Below are positions 45,286-58,205 of a stretch of 64,000 nt of DNA, in pieces. Made by a program: the position numbers and the translations under genes. The notes beneath the pieces are model-generated. The model was not told where the DNA came from. It saw only the letters and a list, made by a program, of their open reading frames with translations, and did no database searches. Source of the DNA: Priapulus caudatus (taxonomy: Eukaryota > Priapulida > Priapulimorpha > Priapulimorphida > Priapulidae); the NCBI RefSeq assembly GCF_000485595.1, contig NW_014577136.1, positions 24,902-88,901 on the forward strand, in the 5' to 3' direction. Numbering within the stretch: position 1 is the first letter of the stretch; each line of letters begins with the position of its first letter.

Positions 45286-45630
45286 TGTGTGTAGATATAT
45301 ATATATATATATATATATAGTATATGGCTCTGAGATCCTTACTTAAAGAGAGGCCTAAACTGCGAGATGTGTGTGTTTGTTTGACCTCGCTTTTTATCGT
45401 GGATATTTTCGACTTAATCGCGGCGGGCGGTTATACTGAGAGATATATTCAGGAATCACACGGTCATTGCAGGTGGTTCTGGCTGAGAGCAACAATGAAA
45501 AAAGTAAAAAAAAATTTATTAAGTCAATTCTATTCGTCAATATAAATGGCCATCATTTAACAGAATATTTATCATCATATATTTTATATATAAGTTAATT
45601 AGTATCTTTATTTTGATAATATTTTATCAG

Positions 45631-45725
45631 ATCTGGGCACGTCGGAGGAATATGCACCGTGGGAATTATGTCCGTGTCGCATTGGCTTCGACTGCGGTAG
45701 TCGTATGGGAAGCTCGGTTTCATAG
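45631..45725 (+). CDS. Possible terminal exon of a Cys-rich protein
   Basis: The acceptor ATTTTATCAG precedes 30 codons ending at TAG (45723-45725). The peptide contains PWELCPCRIGFDCGS, with C-x-C-x5-C spacing like that at the ends of several secreted peptides, CART among them. Upstream exons would fall in or before the assembly gap. An overlapping minus-strand frame (45608-45811) competes. No start or upstream exon is visible, so this is tentative. Confidence 0.3.
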
Positions 45726-46814
45726 AACCCGAGATTCCATAGGGCTGTTCGAATCTCAGGAAAAAATTTCCCCTTACTTTTCTTGACTTTTGCATATGTA
45801 GTTTCTGCCACTTCGCGGATTAATTTTAAAATATGAAAACAAATAGAAGTGTTACTACATTCATTTAAAGAAAATTTGCTAGAAAATTACTTAATATTTT
45901 GTTTGAGATATTATTATTATTTATTAATATTTTCATGTCTATTTATCTTACACGCAGGTATTTAGGCTCATACAAAGTTTACTCATTACAGTACTGAAGC
46001 AAACAGCAAACGATGACATGGAAGCAAAATAGATTAAAAGCAGAATGAACAGAAAATTGAACAAAGGCTGAACAAAAAGTAAACAGACATTGAACAAACA
46101 AAACGGGGGCAGAGCGATCGTAACGTGTTGACGTCTGGTAAAAAAGTTAAGCTCTCATGGTAATAGGTCTAATAAACAGCAGTTTGTGCATATATAGTAG
46201 TAGATGTGTACATTATCATATATAAATAGAGATATATTATATATCTGACCTTTACATGCTGGGTAGGTATGGAGAGTAGGGATACGCGGATGACATGGGC
46301 AGTGACAGATGCGGAATAGATGGATAGATGGAGGATGGAGATAGATAGGCTAGAGAGATTAGATGTGATGGAATGGATAGATCATAATAGATAGATCGAT
46401 TTTGGAGGTATTGTTCATACTTCAACCGAAGTCGGGTTCCCCAAAGTGGCAGCTTTTTCCCCTGCGTCACTTTGATAGAATTGCGCTCTTTGTTTCTGTT
46501 TTCCTTTCAGTTGCATGAATATTTAACTTTCAACTGTGTCACTTAAATTTAGAAGTTTGTATTTCTAAGGCTACGATTTGGTGCTTGTCACGGGTATTAA
46601 AGTCTGCTATGTGCTTCTATAAAGAGCCAATCAAATTTCTGCAAAATCAATGTTTTTTCTAACCGCCTCAAATCACCAGCAATGGTTTTAATCATTGTCG
46701 AATTATTCACTCGCACACAACGTGTTATCCTACACCGTGGAATTTTTGTGACGGCGCAACAGATGGTGGCTTATATATTACGTAGATACGGGCTGTTTGC
46801 CGGGAAATCTTAGA

Positions 46815-46888
46815 GCCCCCTCCCCCCACCCTCCCCCACCCCACCCTCCCCCTACCCTCCCCCACCCCCACCCTCCCCCTACCCTCCA
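46815..46888 (-). repeat. C-rich tract (minus strand G-quadruplex potential)
   Basis: Repeats of CCCTCCCCC and CACCCTCCCC run uninterrupted for about 70 bases. The complementary strand has many runs of three to six G separated by one or two bases. Confidence 0.85.
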
Positions 46889-46914
46889 TCTGCGATAGTG
46901 GGCTTGTCCTAACA

Positions 46915-47048
46915 ATGATGTGTACGCAACTGCGTGTCTGCATATCTGCGCCTAACAAATGTGGTACTACGCATGACTGAAATTTTACGTTTATAATCGT
47001 AGCAACACACCTCAGATGAGCCCAGAAGCTCTGCGGCTCTTGTTATGA
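46915..47048 (+). repeat. ~130-bp interspersed repeat, copy 2
   Basis: Matches 25335-25465 in order and sense, from GATGTGTACGCAACTGCGT to CTCTGCGGCTCTTGTTA. Confidence 0.75.
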
Positions 47049-47248
47049 ATTTTTAACTTTTTTAAATTTTTGTTTCAGCCAGAACCACCTCCCAGACATG
47101 CTGATTCTGAAAATATGTTTAGTTTTCCTCTAGGCTGCGGAGTTCTATAATTATGCGAGTACGAACTAATTCGGCTGAACAACTTTATATATATAGATGT
47201 TATGTGTAAAATATCACATTAAAATATTACACTGACGTTTTTATCAAG

Positions 47249-47396
47249 TGTCTCGAGTGTAAAGGAGGATGACAGAACAAATTTGGCACTAGCCGTTGCT
47301 AATGACTACTACTTCAATGCCTGCACTACTCTAGGAGGGTTCTCACTAGAAACTCTAAGAGAGCACTGTGGAGTTGTGATAGTTAATTGCATCTAA
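47249..47396 (+). CDS. Possible 3' terminal exon, unknown protein
   Basis: After an acceptor-like TTTTTATCAAG, a frame of 49 codons reads through TNLALAVANDYYFNACTTLG and ETLREHCGVVIVNCI to TAA. Amino-acid composition is protein-like and the surrounding DNA is much more AT-rich. A further candidate exon with a good acceptor (TTTTGTTTCAG, at 47080) begins PEPPPRHADSENMF just upstream. No family recognised; both could be chance. Confidence 0.3.
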
Positions 47397-47399
47397 AAA

Positions 47400-50222
47400 T
47401 ATACTGGTTTTTAAAGTAAATGTGCTATTACCTTATATTCCATAGTAAAAATATTTCATCATATATTTCATCAATAGTATAAAATATTCCATCTTCTTTT
47501 CAATGAAGTAATCGGCACATCTCTCGATACAACAGATACTTAAGAAAACTTAATCTGGTTCCAACCCAATGGCCAACAGCTTTCAAAATACTAAATGATT
47601 ACGGATTATGTCTAGACTGCTTTCGAATTTTATCACGCGGTGAAGTACGGTGCTTATTTGGCTGCATACAGATAAGGTAGAAGATAAGGTAATATGTTCA
47701 GTTTTAATACATGTATTGCAAAGAAATCCATATTGGATCAAAGAAACATTTTTTCATATAAAAGCTTAGATATATGAACACCAATGGTTAATACCATGAT
47801 AAATTCAGTACAAAAAATACTGTACCAAGTGACAACCTTGCAATATTTATGACGACCTATCGAACCTACTTAATTTGATTTTAAAACTGAAACTGCGACT
47901 CCAATTATCTTTCAATAAAGTGGACAATTAAACATAAAAAAGTAAGATGGGTGGTTTTTATTTTGACCATTCAATACTAACTCAGTTTGGGATAGGGTTG
48001 TAACTTAATAAATAATATCAGATAGCTGAATCAAATTTGGTAAATTTAAATACTGTATTAATAGTGTAAGCATAGAAATATATAGAGACACCCAGTATTA
48101 TTTCTATGAATGTAAGACAGTGTTTTATAAAACATTACTGGAACTGAATTACCAAATGACTATAACCACATATTGAATACTTCAGCCATACCGATATATG
48201 TAATTGGACTTTTAGATCAATTACTATACCTACAATCTACGAAATATTTACAAATGAAATATATAATTACACTATAAATTGTGAGATGCTATTCCTCAAT
48301 TAAGAAATTGACGGCTCTGTGCATTTTAATTTGGAACTGCATGACGCCAGTCATCTGATACCCGAGGGAAACTACAGAAACACATTTTTGTAAGACTGCT
48401 AACTCATGATTAAATTACACGTGTGCAAGGTCATATATCACAAAATTCAACAACAGCATATCGATATTGGTGTATATATGCAGCACTACAATTTCACAGT
48501 CTGGATAAAGCTATCTACGTGCGTGTACCAGCTCATAGTAGCAACAAAACTGCATCGGGTCTATATGAATATAACCCTGGTGTGTGGGTAAACCTCGCTA
48601 CCCAATAAGGTATATGTATCATCACTATGATATACAATGGCATATATTTCGCTGTACATACATTAGCTATTAGACAGTCATCCTCCAGTCGAAGCACAAG
48701 TTGCCTTATCACGATCTTTACACATACCATGAAATACTTAACACGCGTGAACAGAAAATATTAAACACTTCACTTCCCCATCCCTGATTTCATTTTCGTA
48801 CTCGAAAGAGAGCTAATCATGTTCATGATTGAGTTTGTAAGAAATTGAGTACGCAATAACTAAACAACCTGGTGCAATTGCATGACTCGCAACGCCGTTT
48901 TTGGTCACTCACGTATTTTACATGTTTCTCTTTGGTGGCAATGGAGCCTTGATTTACAGCTGTTTGGAATGCATAGGGTATATACTTCAAGCTCCTCAAT
49001 TACAAGAAAGTAAAATGGAAGCCCAAGATCCGTTTTGCATTTCCAACTAGCGCAACTCATTTACATGCTAAAAGGCTCAGTTCTATAAACAATAAAGTAA
49101 TAAAAACAAACACAATCTCTAAAAACAAAACAAAAACAAGCTATGTACATTTTTCACGCAATGTGTGAAATAAAAAATGATTCCCTAAATGTTCAAACAT
49201 GGAATAGTTGAACCCTCTCTATTCGGCTAAATACAATGTCGTAAGATGTGTGCTTGTATCTCATATAATTACTGACACATGCAAATACCTATAAAATAAG
49301 GTTGGGTGAGAATGTAGGACATAAATTAGCCCCATTCGACTTTTTGAGTTTAAAATATAAAACGTAAAAACTCCATCATTGTTAAATCGTTTAGTTTTAG
49401 TAATTTTGTTATATACATAATATCAGGAGTTAATAAAGACAAATTGTCTTTATTAACTCCTGATAATATTGTAACATAAAAGTAAAAGTAAGCAAAAGAG
49501 AAAAGGCAGGCAAGAAATTGGCTTGCTATCTGCCTGTTTAGATTATTTGAGAAGGTTCATTAACTCTTACATTGCACGTTTTTATGTATGAGGCATGATT
49601 ACAAGGCATTGCGCACACGTATAATTAACCTCTGTGTAACTATGTGATGCTAAAATATATAATTATTCCTCCAATTCCATAACTTAAGACATATATAGAA
49701 AGGTAGATTGCATGATGACTTCTACAGTTACATTATCTGGTAATCTATGGTTTCTTGGGGTATGCATAATTATACTACTAGAAATACATACGATAATACA
49801 TACGATATATACTATCTATGCCCCCAGTGAACTGTGTTCCATGACTCTGATCTATACATTATTTATGATAAGTAACCATAGATAAAAAGTATAATCATGT
49901 ACCATGCAGTTTAATTACCATTGCAGTTTGCTTATTAAACGTTAAAATTAAAAAAATAAAGTAATTAAATACCAAGAACTACAATTTGGTCAAGATACGA
50001 AATTTGACCCTCATAAAATATGGATTCTATAAATGACAATTATTCTGCCCTCTCGCAGTGGTTCGTTAGCCATTAATAATGTAGTGTTCAGAGTCACACA
50101 AAATTGCCATAGGGAAACACGTATCATTGTTAAATCTATACCTAGTATTACATTTACTACCCACATATTTACAGATTTTTTTTATATAACATAGGGGTAC
50201 ACATACACATTAAAAGTTAATA
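47400..50222. other. AT-rich intergenic, no gene
   Basis: Only short frames on both strands and no conserved motif. One short palindrome at 49421-49465 is listed separately. Confidence 0.5.
49421..49465. mobile_element. 45-bp palindrome with ATCAGGAGT ends
   Basis: TATCAGGAGTTAATAAAGAC followed by AAATT and the exact complement GTCTTTATTAACTCCTGATA. It has the same terminal motif as the 10-kb fold-back and probably is a minimal deletion derivative with TA at its borders. Confidence 0.8.
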
Positions 50223-50657
50223 TGTGACCCGCTCCAGCAAAACCAGGATTAAGTAGGAAATTCTACAAATTGAGTTATGTGCATATATCTGAATAGATCA
50301 TTTAATTACCTTTAAAATGATATATAATATTTGGCTATATCTAAAGAATTGACCGATCTATAGCAATTTGAAGATCGGAAACAGACTTATTCCGGAATAT
50401 GCAGCTTTTGAGATAAAGCGTTCCGGGTAAGGGGCCAGGGGCCGGTCTGAAGATTTTTTGTTTTTAATTAAAAATGACCATACTAATCTAGAGATATCTG
50501 AACCTATATATCCGGATTAAATATGCACTTAGGAACTTATTTTTGTAAAAAATCTCATTTTTCAATTCAATTTTTTTTTATTTTTAAAAAAGCTCATTAC
50601 TCAAAACAATGACTTGCGAGTTGCGACTTAGTCCGTATTATGCTGGAGCGGGTCACA
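50223..50657. mobile_element. ~435-bp MITE with TGTGACCCGCTCCAGCA ends, copy 1
   Basis: The terminal inverted repeat is TGTGACCCGCTCCAGCA / TGCTGGAGCGGGTCACA with TA beside both ends. The interior shares with 59184-59655, in the opposite orientation, ATTCCGGAATA, GATCGGTCAATTC and TTAATCCGGATATATAGG on one strand. No coding capacity. Confidence 0.88.
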
Positions 50658-51239
50658 TATATAGATGCATGTACAACAGTGATGTACAAGTAACATATAC
50701 AGTGATTACACATATCTAATTGATCGCAATTATTTCTTACATTACATGTATATATTTTAATATTTTGATATGTCAAATTGGACTGCCCTCGTAATTTATA
50801 GCCTGATGTGGACCTGCCGAATTTTGTGTTTGGGACATTCTTCACTGGCATGGCCCACACGTTTTGTCATTTTACTAATTGGATAAACAACGACCCTCTA
50901 AGCATAACAAACACAGACATCGAGACAAGGCACAATACTCGACAAAAAAATAAAGCACGCAAGTTTGTAAAACGTAAAGGTTTACGGGCATTTACAATCG
51001 TTACAACTCCATCCGTGGGGGGCCTAGCAGAACCGCGCATACAGTAAATACGTAGCGCAGAACGCTCGACATATTATAATTTATGAACTATCGTCGCTCA
51101 CTTGTTTTAACCCTGGCCCTAATGACACGCCGCCACTAGACACCATCTTTCACACCCAGTGCTCACACAGCTGATAGGTGGCGCCACGCAGTTCACGCGG
51201 GCGACATAGAGCTCGGCGAGACCACAGTGTTGCCGCGCA

Positions 51240-51564
51240 CTACAAACCATCGTCTCGCACGCGTTTCGCGCCGGCCCTCCCGAACCTGCTCGCGACCATA
51301 CTCCACGCCCGCTGCTCGTACGCGGACGCGGTGGCGCCGCCTGGCGGCGGTCGTGCCGCGTGAGACAGCCGCAGGAGTTCGTCGTCGGTCTCGCCGAGCG
51401 TCTGCGCGAGCGCGGCGCAGCAGCGGGACGACGCGTGCTTGATCACCATGTGGTCGGTGAGCACACGAAGCTTTCCCTCGAGTTCGCGGACGCGCAGCCG
51501 CCACGCCGCGCAGTTCCGGCATGCCGCCGCCGCCGACGCCCCGCCGCCGCGGTGATCCTCGCAG

Positions 51565-51597
<33 letters not shown>

Positions 51598-51640
51598 GGT
51601 GGGTCGTCTGCTGATGCTGGCGCCCCCTCGCAGCACAGAT
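51240..51640 (-). CDS. Putative terminal exon: poly-Q and coiled coil, unknown protein
   Basis: After a minus-strand acceptor (CTCACCTGCAG, ending at 51641), an open frame of about 133 codons runs to a stop at 51240. It encodes nine consecutive Gln, an Ala/Gly/Arg stretch, CRNCAAWRLRVRELEGKLRV with leucine heptads, and a tail ending in FGRAGAKRVRDDGL. The block is CpG-rich. Heptad periodicity exists only on the minus strand, which is why I prefer it to the plus-strand frames (Leu or Ala runs). It may be the 3' exon of the KIAA1958-like gene on the same strand. Phase (one base carried in) does not match that gene's last visible exon, so at least one more exon would be needed. Confidence 0.45.
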
Positions 51641-51655
51641 CTGCAGGTGAGATGC

Positions 51656-54600
51656 AATAATGAATACAAAACAACAACACAGAGCAAACGTGAATACAAA
51701 ACAACAACACAGAGCAAACGTAAATACAAAACAACAACAACACAGAGCAAACGTAAATACAAAACAACAACACAGAGCAAACGTAAATACAAAACAACAA
51801 CAACACAGAGCAAACGTAAATACAAAACAACAACAACACAGAGCAAACGTGAATACAAAACAACAACACAGAGCAAACGTAGAATACAAAACAAACAACA
51901 TCACTAGATAGCAATACGGTTAAATACAAAACAACATAACAAACAGAGCAAACGTGAATACAAAACCAACACCCACCCCACAGTCACAGAGCAACGTAAA
52001 TACAAAACAACAAAACACAGAAGCCAAACGTGAATACAACCAACAACACAGAGCAAACGATGAATACAAAAACAATCAACCAACACAGCAGCAAAGTAAA
52101 TACCAAAACACAACAACAACAGATGCAACGTGAATACCAAAACACAAACACAGAGCCAAACGTGAAATACAAACAACAACAACACAGAGCAAACGTAATA
52201 CAAACAACAACACAGAGCAAACGTGTAAATACAAACAAACCAACACAGAGCAAACGTAATACAAAACAACAACAACACATGAGCAAACGCTTTTTAAAAT
52301 ACAAAACAACAACAACACAGAGCCAAACGTGAAATACAAAACAACAACACAGAGCAAACTCTAAATAACAACAAACACACACAGACGCAACGTGAATACA
52401 AAACCACAACACACAGCAAACGTTAAAATACAAAACAACAACAACACAGCAGCAAACGTTGAATTACAAAACCAACAAACCAACACAGAGCAAAAGTGAA
52501 TACAAAACAACAACAACACAGAGCAAACGTAAATACAAAACAAACAACAAGAGCAAACGTAAATACAAACACAAAACACAGAGCAAACCTGAATACAAAA
52601 CAACACACACACCAGAGCCAAACAGCTGAATACACAAACAACAACAACACCTTGTAGAGCAAACGTAAAATACACAAACAACAACACAGAGCAAACGCTA
52701 AATAACAAAACACACAACACATCAGCAAACGTTAAGATACAAAAACAACAACACACAACAGAAGCAAACGATGAAAACACAACAATAACAAACACAGAGC
52801 AAACGTAATATACAAAACAACCACAACAGAGCAACGTGATACAAAACAAACAAACACAGAGCAAACGTTAAATACAAAACAACACACAGAAGCAAACGAT
52901 AAATACAAAACAACAACACTAGAGCAAACGTGAATACAAAACACACACACAGAGCCAAACCGTAAATACAAAAACAACAACACACAGCAGAACAACGTGA
53001 ATACAAAACCAAACAACAACACAGGCCAAACTGTGAATACAACACAACAACAACACAGCAGCAACACGTAAATGACACAAACAACAACATCAGAGCAAAC
53101 TGTGATTACAACAACACAACACAGCAGCACAACGTTCAATACAAAACAACAACAACAGAGCAAACAGTAATACAAAAACAACAACCACAGAGCAAACGTA
53201 AATACAAAACAAACAACAACACAGTAGCAAACGTAAATACAAAACAACAACAACACAGAGCCAAACGTTGATAAAAACACAACACAGAGCAAACACGTCA
53301 AAATACAAAACAACAAACAGCTAGCAAAGCGTTGAGATACAACACAACACACCCCAGCACAAGTAAAATACAAAAACAAAAACAACACAGAGCAACGTGA
53401 ATACAAAAACAACAACAACACAGAGCCAGAACGTTGAATACAACTCAAAAACAACAAAACACCAGAGCAAACGCTAAATTACAAACAAACAACACAGAGC
53501 ACAAACGTAAATACAAAACAACAACCACAGAGCACAAACGTTACAAACAACACACACAGAGCAAAACGTGAATCAAACAACAAAACACCTGTAGAGCAAA
53601 TCGTAAATACAAAACAACAACACAGCAAGCAAACGTAAATACAAAAAACAACACACAGCAACGTAAATACAAAACAACAACAACCACAGAAGCAAACGCT
53701 GAAAACAACAATACAACACAGAGCAAACGTAAATACAAAAAACAGACAACACAGAGCAAAAACGTGAATACAAAACAACAACACCAGAGCAACGTTTACA
53801 TCAAAAAAACAACACAGAGCAAGTAAATACAAAACAACCAACACAGAGCAAACGTGAATACAAACAAACAACACAGGAGCAAACGTTAAATACAATAACA
53901 ACAACAACAAGAGCAAACCGTGAATCACAAAAGCAACAACAACACAGAGCAAACTCGTCGAATACAAAACAACAAACAACACAGAGCAACCGTAAATACA
54001 AACAACAAACACAGAGCAAACCGTAAAAAAAAATTTTTCAAAACAACAAACCACAGAGCAAACGTAAATACAAACAACAAACAAACACAGAGCCAAACGT
54101 AAATTTTTATACAAAAACAAACAACAACACAGACAGCAAACGTAAATAACAATAAACACAACAACAACCAGAGCAAACGTAATACAAAACAACAACAACC
54201 ACAGAGCAAACGTAAATACAAACAACAACACAGTAGCAAACGTGAAATACAAAACAACAACACAGAGAGCAACGATAAATTTCAATCACAAAACAAACAA
54301 ACACAGAGCAACAGCGTAATTACAAAACAACAAAACCCAGTAGCAAACAGTTAAATTACAAACACAACAAACACAGGCAAACGTAAATTTACAAAAAACA
54401 ACACACAGTGAGCAAACGTAAATACCAAAACACAACAACCACGAGCCCATACGTTGAATCACAAAACAATCAACACAAAGCACAACGTAAATACAACAAC
54501 AACACACAAGCAAACCGTAAATACAAAACAACAACAACACAGAGCGAAACGTGAAAACACAAACAATAACAACACAGAGCAACGTAATCACAAAACACAA

Positions 54601-56124
54601 CACAGAGCAACATGAATACAAAACAACAACACAGAGCAAACGTAAATTACAAAACGACACACAGAGCAAAGTTAAATAAAAAACAACAAACCACAGAGCA
54701 AACGTGAAAATACAAAACAACAACACAGAGCAAACGTAAATACAAAAACAACAACAAACACAGAGCAAACCGTGAATACAAAACAACAACACAACACAGA
54801 GCAAACGTGAATACAAAACAACAACAACACACGAGCAACGTAATACAAAACAAACAACACAGAGACCAACGTAACATACAAAACAACAACACGCAGCAAA
54901 CGTAAATACAAAACAACAAACAACACAGTAGCCAAACGTAAAATTTTATACAAAACAACAACAACACAAGAGCAAAACGTAAATACAAAACAATCCAACA
55001 ACACAGAGCAAACGTAAATACAAAACAACAACAACACAGAGCAAACGTGAATACCAAAACAACAACACAGAGCAAACATAAATACAAAACAACAACACAG
55101 TGAGGCAACGTAAATTTATACAAAACAACAACACAGAGCAAACGTAAATACAAACAACAACAACACAGAGCAAACGCGTAAATACAAAACAACAACACAG
55201 AAGCAAACGTAAATACAAAACAACAACCACAGCAGCAAGGGTAAAGTACAAAACAAACAACAACACAGGCAAACGTGATATTTACAAAACAACAACACAA
55301 AAGACAAACGCTTAAATACAAAACCAACAACAACACAGAGCAAAACGTAAATACAAAACAACAACACAGAGCAAAACGTACTAATACAAAAACAACACAC
55401 AGAGCAAAACGGTAACATAACAAAACACAACAACACAGAGCAAAGCGTTAATACAAACAAACAACACACAGCAGCAAAACGTTAAATACAAAACAAACAA
55501 CAACACAGAGCAACCGTAAATACAAAACAACAACACAGAGCAAACGTAAATTACAACAACAACAACAACACAGAGCAACGTTCGAAAACAAAACAACAAA
55601 CCAAACACAGAGCAAACGTGAATACAAAACAACAACAACACAGAGCAAACGTAATACAAAAACAACAACACAGAGCAAACGTAGAATACAAAACAACAAC
55701 AAACACTAGAGCCAAACGTTGAAAACAAACAACAACAACACAGGCAACGTGAGATACCAAAACAACAACAACACAGCAGCAAACGTAAATACAAAACAAC
55801 GACAACACGGCAAACCGAATATACAAAACGTAACAACAACACAGTACCAAAACGTGAATACAAAACAACAACACACAGAGCCAACAACAGTAAATACAAA
55901 CAACAACAACACAGAGCAAACGTAAATACAATAACAACCAACAACACAGAGCAAACGTAAATACATAACAACAACAAACACGAGCAACGTTGAATACAAA
56001 ACAACAACACAGGAGCACGTGGAAATACAAGAAACAATAAACACAGAGCAAACGTGAATACAAAACAACAACACAGAGCAAACGTAAATACAAAACAACA
56101 ACACAGAGCAAACGTGAATACAAC
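51656..56124. repeat. 30-bp minisatellite, about 150 copies
   Basis: The unit, in two pieces, is GAATACAAAACAACAAC plus ACAGAGCAAACGT (30 bp, ten codons). Copies at the outer edges (51656-51890 and 56048-56124) are exact or near exact, some with an extra AAC triplet. Between them most units carry one-base insertions or deletions. Because 30 is a multiple of three and the unit has no stop in several frames, long open frames occur on both strands (period-10 peptides such as NTKQQHRANV on plus). None has support as a gene. Nearly identical ~38-bp sequences flank the array (51620-51657 and 56179-56216). Confidence 0.95.
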
Positions 56125-56178
56125 AGCGTACACACCGCATGTACAACCCCTTGCACCTATATTTTTACACCTGACACC

Positions 56179-56216
56179 GGCGCCCCCTCGCAGCACAGAT
56201 CTGCAGGTGAGGTGCA
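56179..56216. repeat. Direct copy of the exon-edge sequence at 51620-51657
   Basis: GGCGCCCCCTCGCAGCACAG, then ATCTGCAGGTGAG, occurs at both edges of the minisatellite. On the plus strand it includes a strong splice-donor look-alike (CAG then GTGAG); on the minus strand it is the acceptor side of the poly-Q exon. Confidence 0.9.
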
Positions 56217-56316
56217 AGAAGCATGGATGTGCATACAACCACGTACCCACCACACATGAGTGCATAATATAGATTGTCTATTACTAATAATATAATCTTA
56301 TATCTTATACATATTA

Positions 56317-56352
56317 TATCAGGAGTGTATCAATATCGATACACTCCTGATT
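56317..56352. mobile_element. Short palindrome with ATCAGGAGT ends
   Basis: TATCAGGAGTGTATC, a short AT centre, then GATACACTCCTGAT. It is flanked on both sides by similar TATATCTTATA stretches. Confidence 0.75.
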
Positions 56353-56468
56353 ATATCTTATATCTTATATATACAATCTATAATTTTATCGAATATAATC
56401 TATTATACACTCCTGCAGGCTGCACTGCATACACATCCCTTACACCTATTATCTTTTACACTTGATAC

Positions 56469-56512
56469 TATCAGAGTGGATAATAGAGATCTCTATTATC
56501 CACTCCCTGATA
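56469..56512. mobile_element. Short palindrome, same family
   Basis: TATCAGAGTGGATAATAGAG followed by ATCTCTATTATCCACTCCCT and GATA. Close match in its GATAATAG stem to the ends of the 10-kb fold-back. Confidence 0.75.
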
Positions 56513-56910
56513 CTATGGACGTTATGTGATCAACAAAAATACAGGTGACTGTTCTCGGTTTCATGATGGGATAAATGTCAAAATGTTTCCTTTATAGACA
56601 ATGTGGCAGTGCTATAATGGTGACTGCCAACACAGGTTTTACTTTACCAGTGGCATATCCCAATCTGATATAATAGTAAAACAACGTTAACCATAGTGAT
56701 AAGGCCTAAGAAAAAAAGATGTTTGTTTCTGCTAACGAGCTTTTTTTATCAAATATTTTTTATTATTTTTTGTATATCTAACAATACTTATAATGACTTC
56801 AAAGTCAAATCAATGCACGGGATTCGACAATCGATATTCACGTTGGGCATTTTTTTTATTTTTGCTAAAAATATATTTTTTTGCAATCACATAAGTTTCA
56901 ACAAAGTACG

Positions 56911-56935
56911 NNNNNNNNNNNNNNNNNNNNNNNNN
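56911..56935. other. Assembly gap (25 N) beside a palindrome end
   Basis: The sequence resuming at 56936 (CAGTACCCCGGGGGACATAG) matches the right end of the 15.2-kb palindrome, so the gap probably hides the rest of that element. Confidence 0.95.
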
Positions 56936-56965
56936 CAGTACCCCGGGGGACATAGACCCTCTCAG

Positions 56966-58205
56966 CTTAACTGAGTCGTGCTGGGTCGGTGGAGGGGGCA
57001 CTCCATATATATATATATTGCATGGTAGGTATGTGCCGCGGGAGAGACCCCCTATGTTCAACCCTAACCCTAAACTTTCGTTCCAGTGCATCGCATTTTT
57101 AAGAATATCTCGTTCCAGAGCATTAAGTTTAGTTACCATGCAGATCTTACATTTTTGCCGTTCCGGAGACCCTAGTTTTTAATTATAACCTAAATTAGCT
57201 GAAAATAACCCTAGAACCTAGAGTAAACTCTCCCTTTTTGCGCTACATAAAAAGTTTCATGGTTCAATCACCATTAGAAATATTTTTTTTAAATGTTTTA
57301 AAACTAACGACTACGTAATCAAACAACGACGGTGGCGCCACTCCAAAGCGCACGATCTGAGAAGTTGCGCAAAACCACTTTCCAGCCAAGGGCTACAGAC
57401 CGAGGGACAGACCGAGGGTATTTCTTATTTATTCATTTAAAAGCAAAAAGATTGTAATATCTTATAAACGACATATAGTTTCAGTTATAATATGGATAAA
57501 TTTGCCCTAATATGAATATCGTTCGGTTAAATAGCATTTAGGTATAAATATAATTGCACTTTTGTGATTAGCCCTCGGTCATTTACCTGCAAAATAAAAA
57601 TGCAAATACGCAACTTTTTCAGGGTGGCAGCCTGGTCGCGGGTGTCATGGCGCCGTTCAAATTTCGTAGCGTTGATGTGTAAATAATTAATTAAGTATCT
57701 GGTGACAAATACATGTGGGTATAGACGATTTGTTATACAGTAAGTACAGTTGTATGCAGTAAAATCCTAGCGGCTACTGTCCCTTTAATTTAAAGAATAT
57801 TAAACACATTCTTACGACGTGACAAGGACTCCATGGACAATTATTTTCGGTTAGACATTGGCAAGAATGATACTGTATGGGAGGAAAGACTGCCTAGGAG
57901 AAGATATTGCCTATTGCCAATGGAAGCATATTAATTATGGGCGGCTGTATGCATTGTCAGGGAAGGGGATATCTGAGGGAGTATTGTATCTAGACTAGTC
58001 CCACGCCAAGACTATGCAGGACAGATCTATGCAAAAATAAAAACTTCGTGCAATTCCCCGTGAGCAATACAATTACGCATGATTTCTAACGGAACACTAC
58101 ATGTATTTCGGATTCATATATATATACAATGACTAATATTACAGTCTTCTATCTGCATGTAGTGCAGCCTGGAGAATATTAACGAATATTACCAGCTGGG
58201 CTCAC
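56966..58205. other. No recognised exon
   Basis: AT-rich sequence where the next exons of the minus-strand KIAA1958-like gene should lie. I looked for the HxxR-type continuation on the minus strand and did not find it. Two CCCTAA hexamers occur at 57062-57073. Confidence 0.4.

Noticed and set aside
44353-45346. Three ~300-codon open frames on the plus strand
   Set aside because: They consist almost wholly of undetermined residues across the 824-N gap.
51656-56124. CRISPR array
   Set aside because: Repeats are contiguous without unique spacers, and the genome is that of an animal.
51193-56265. Many long open frames (up to ~294 codons) on both strands, rich in Cys/Val/Leu/Phe
   Set aside because: They are translations of the 30-bp minisatellite, whose length is a multiple of three and which lacks stops. 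The frames shift wherever indels fall.
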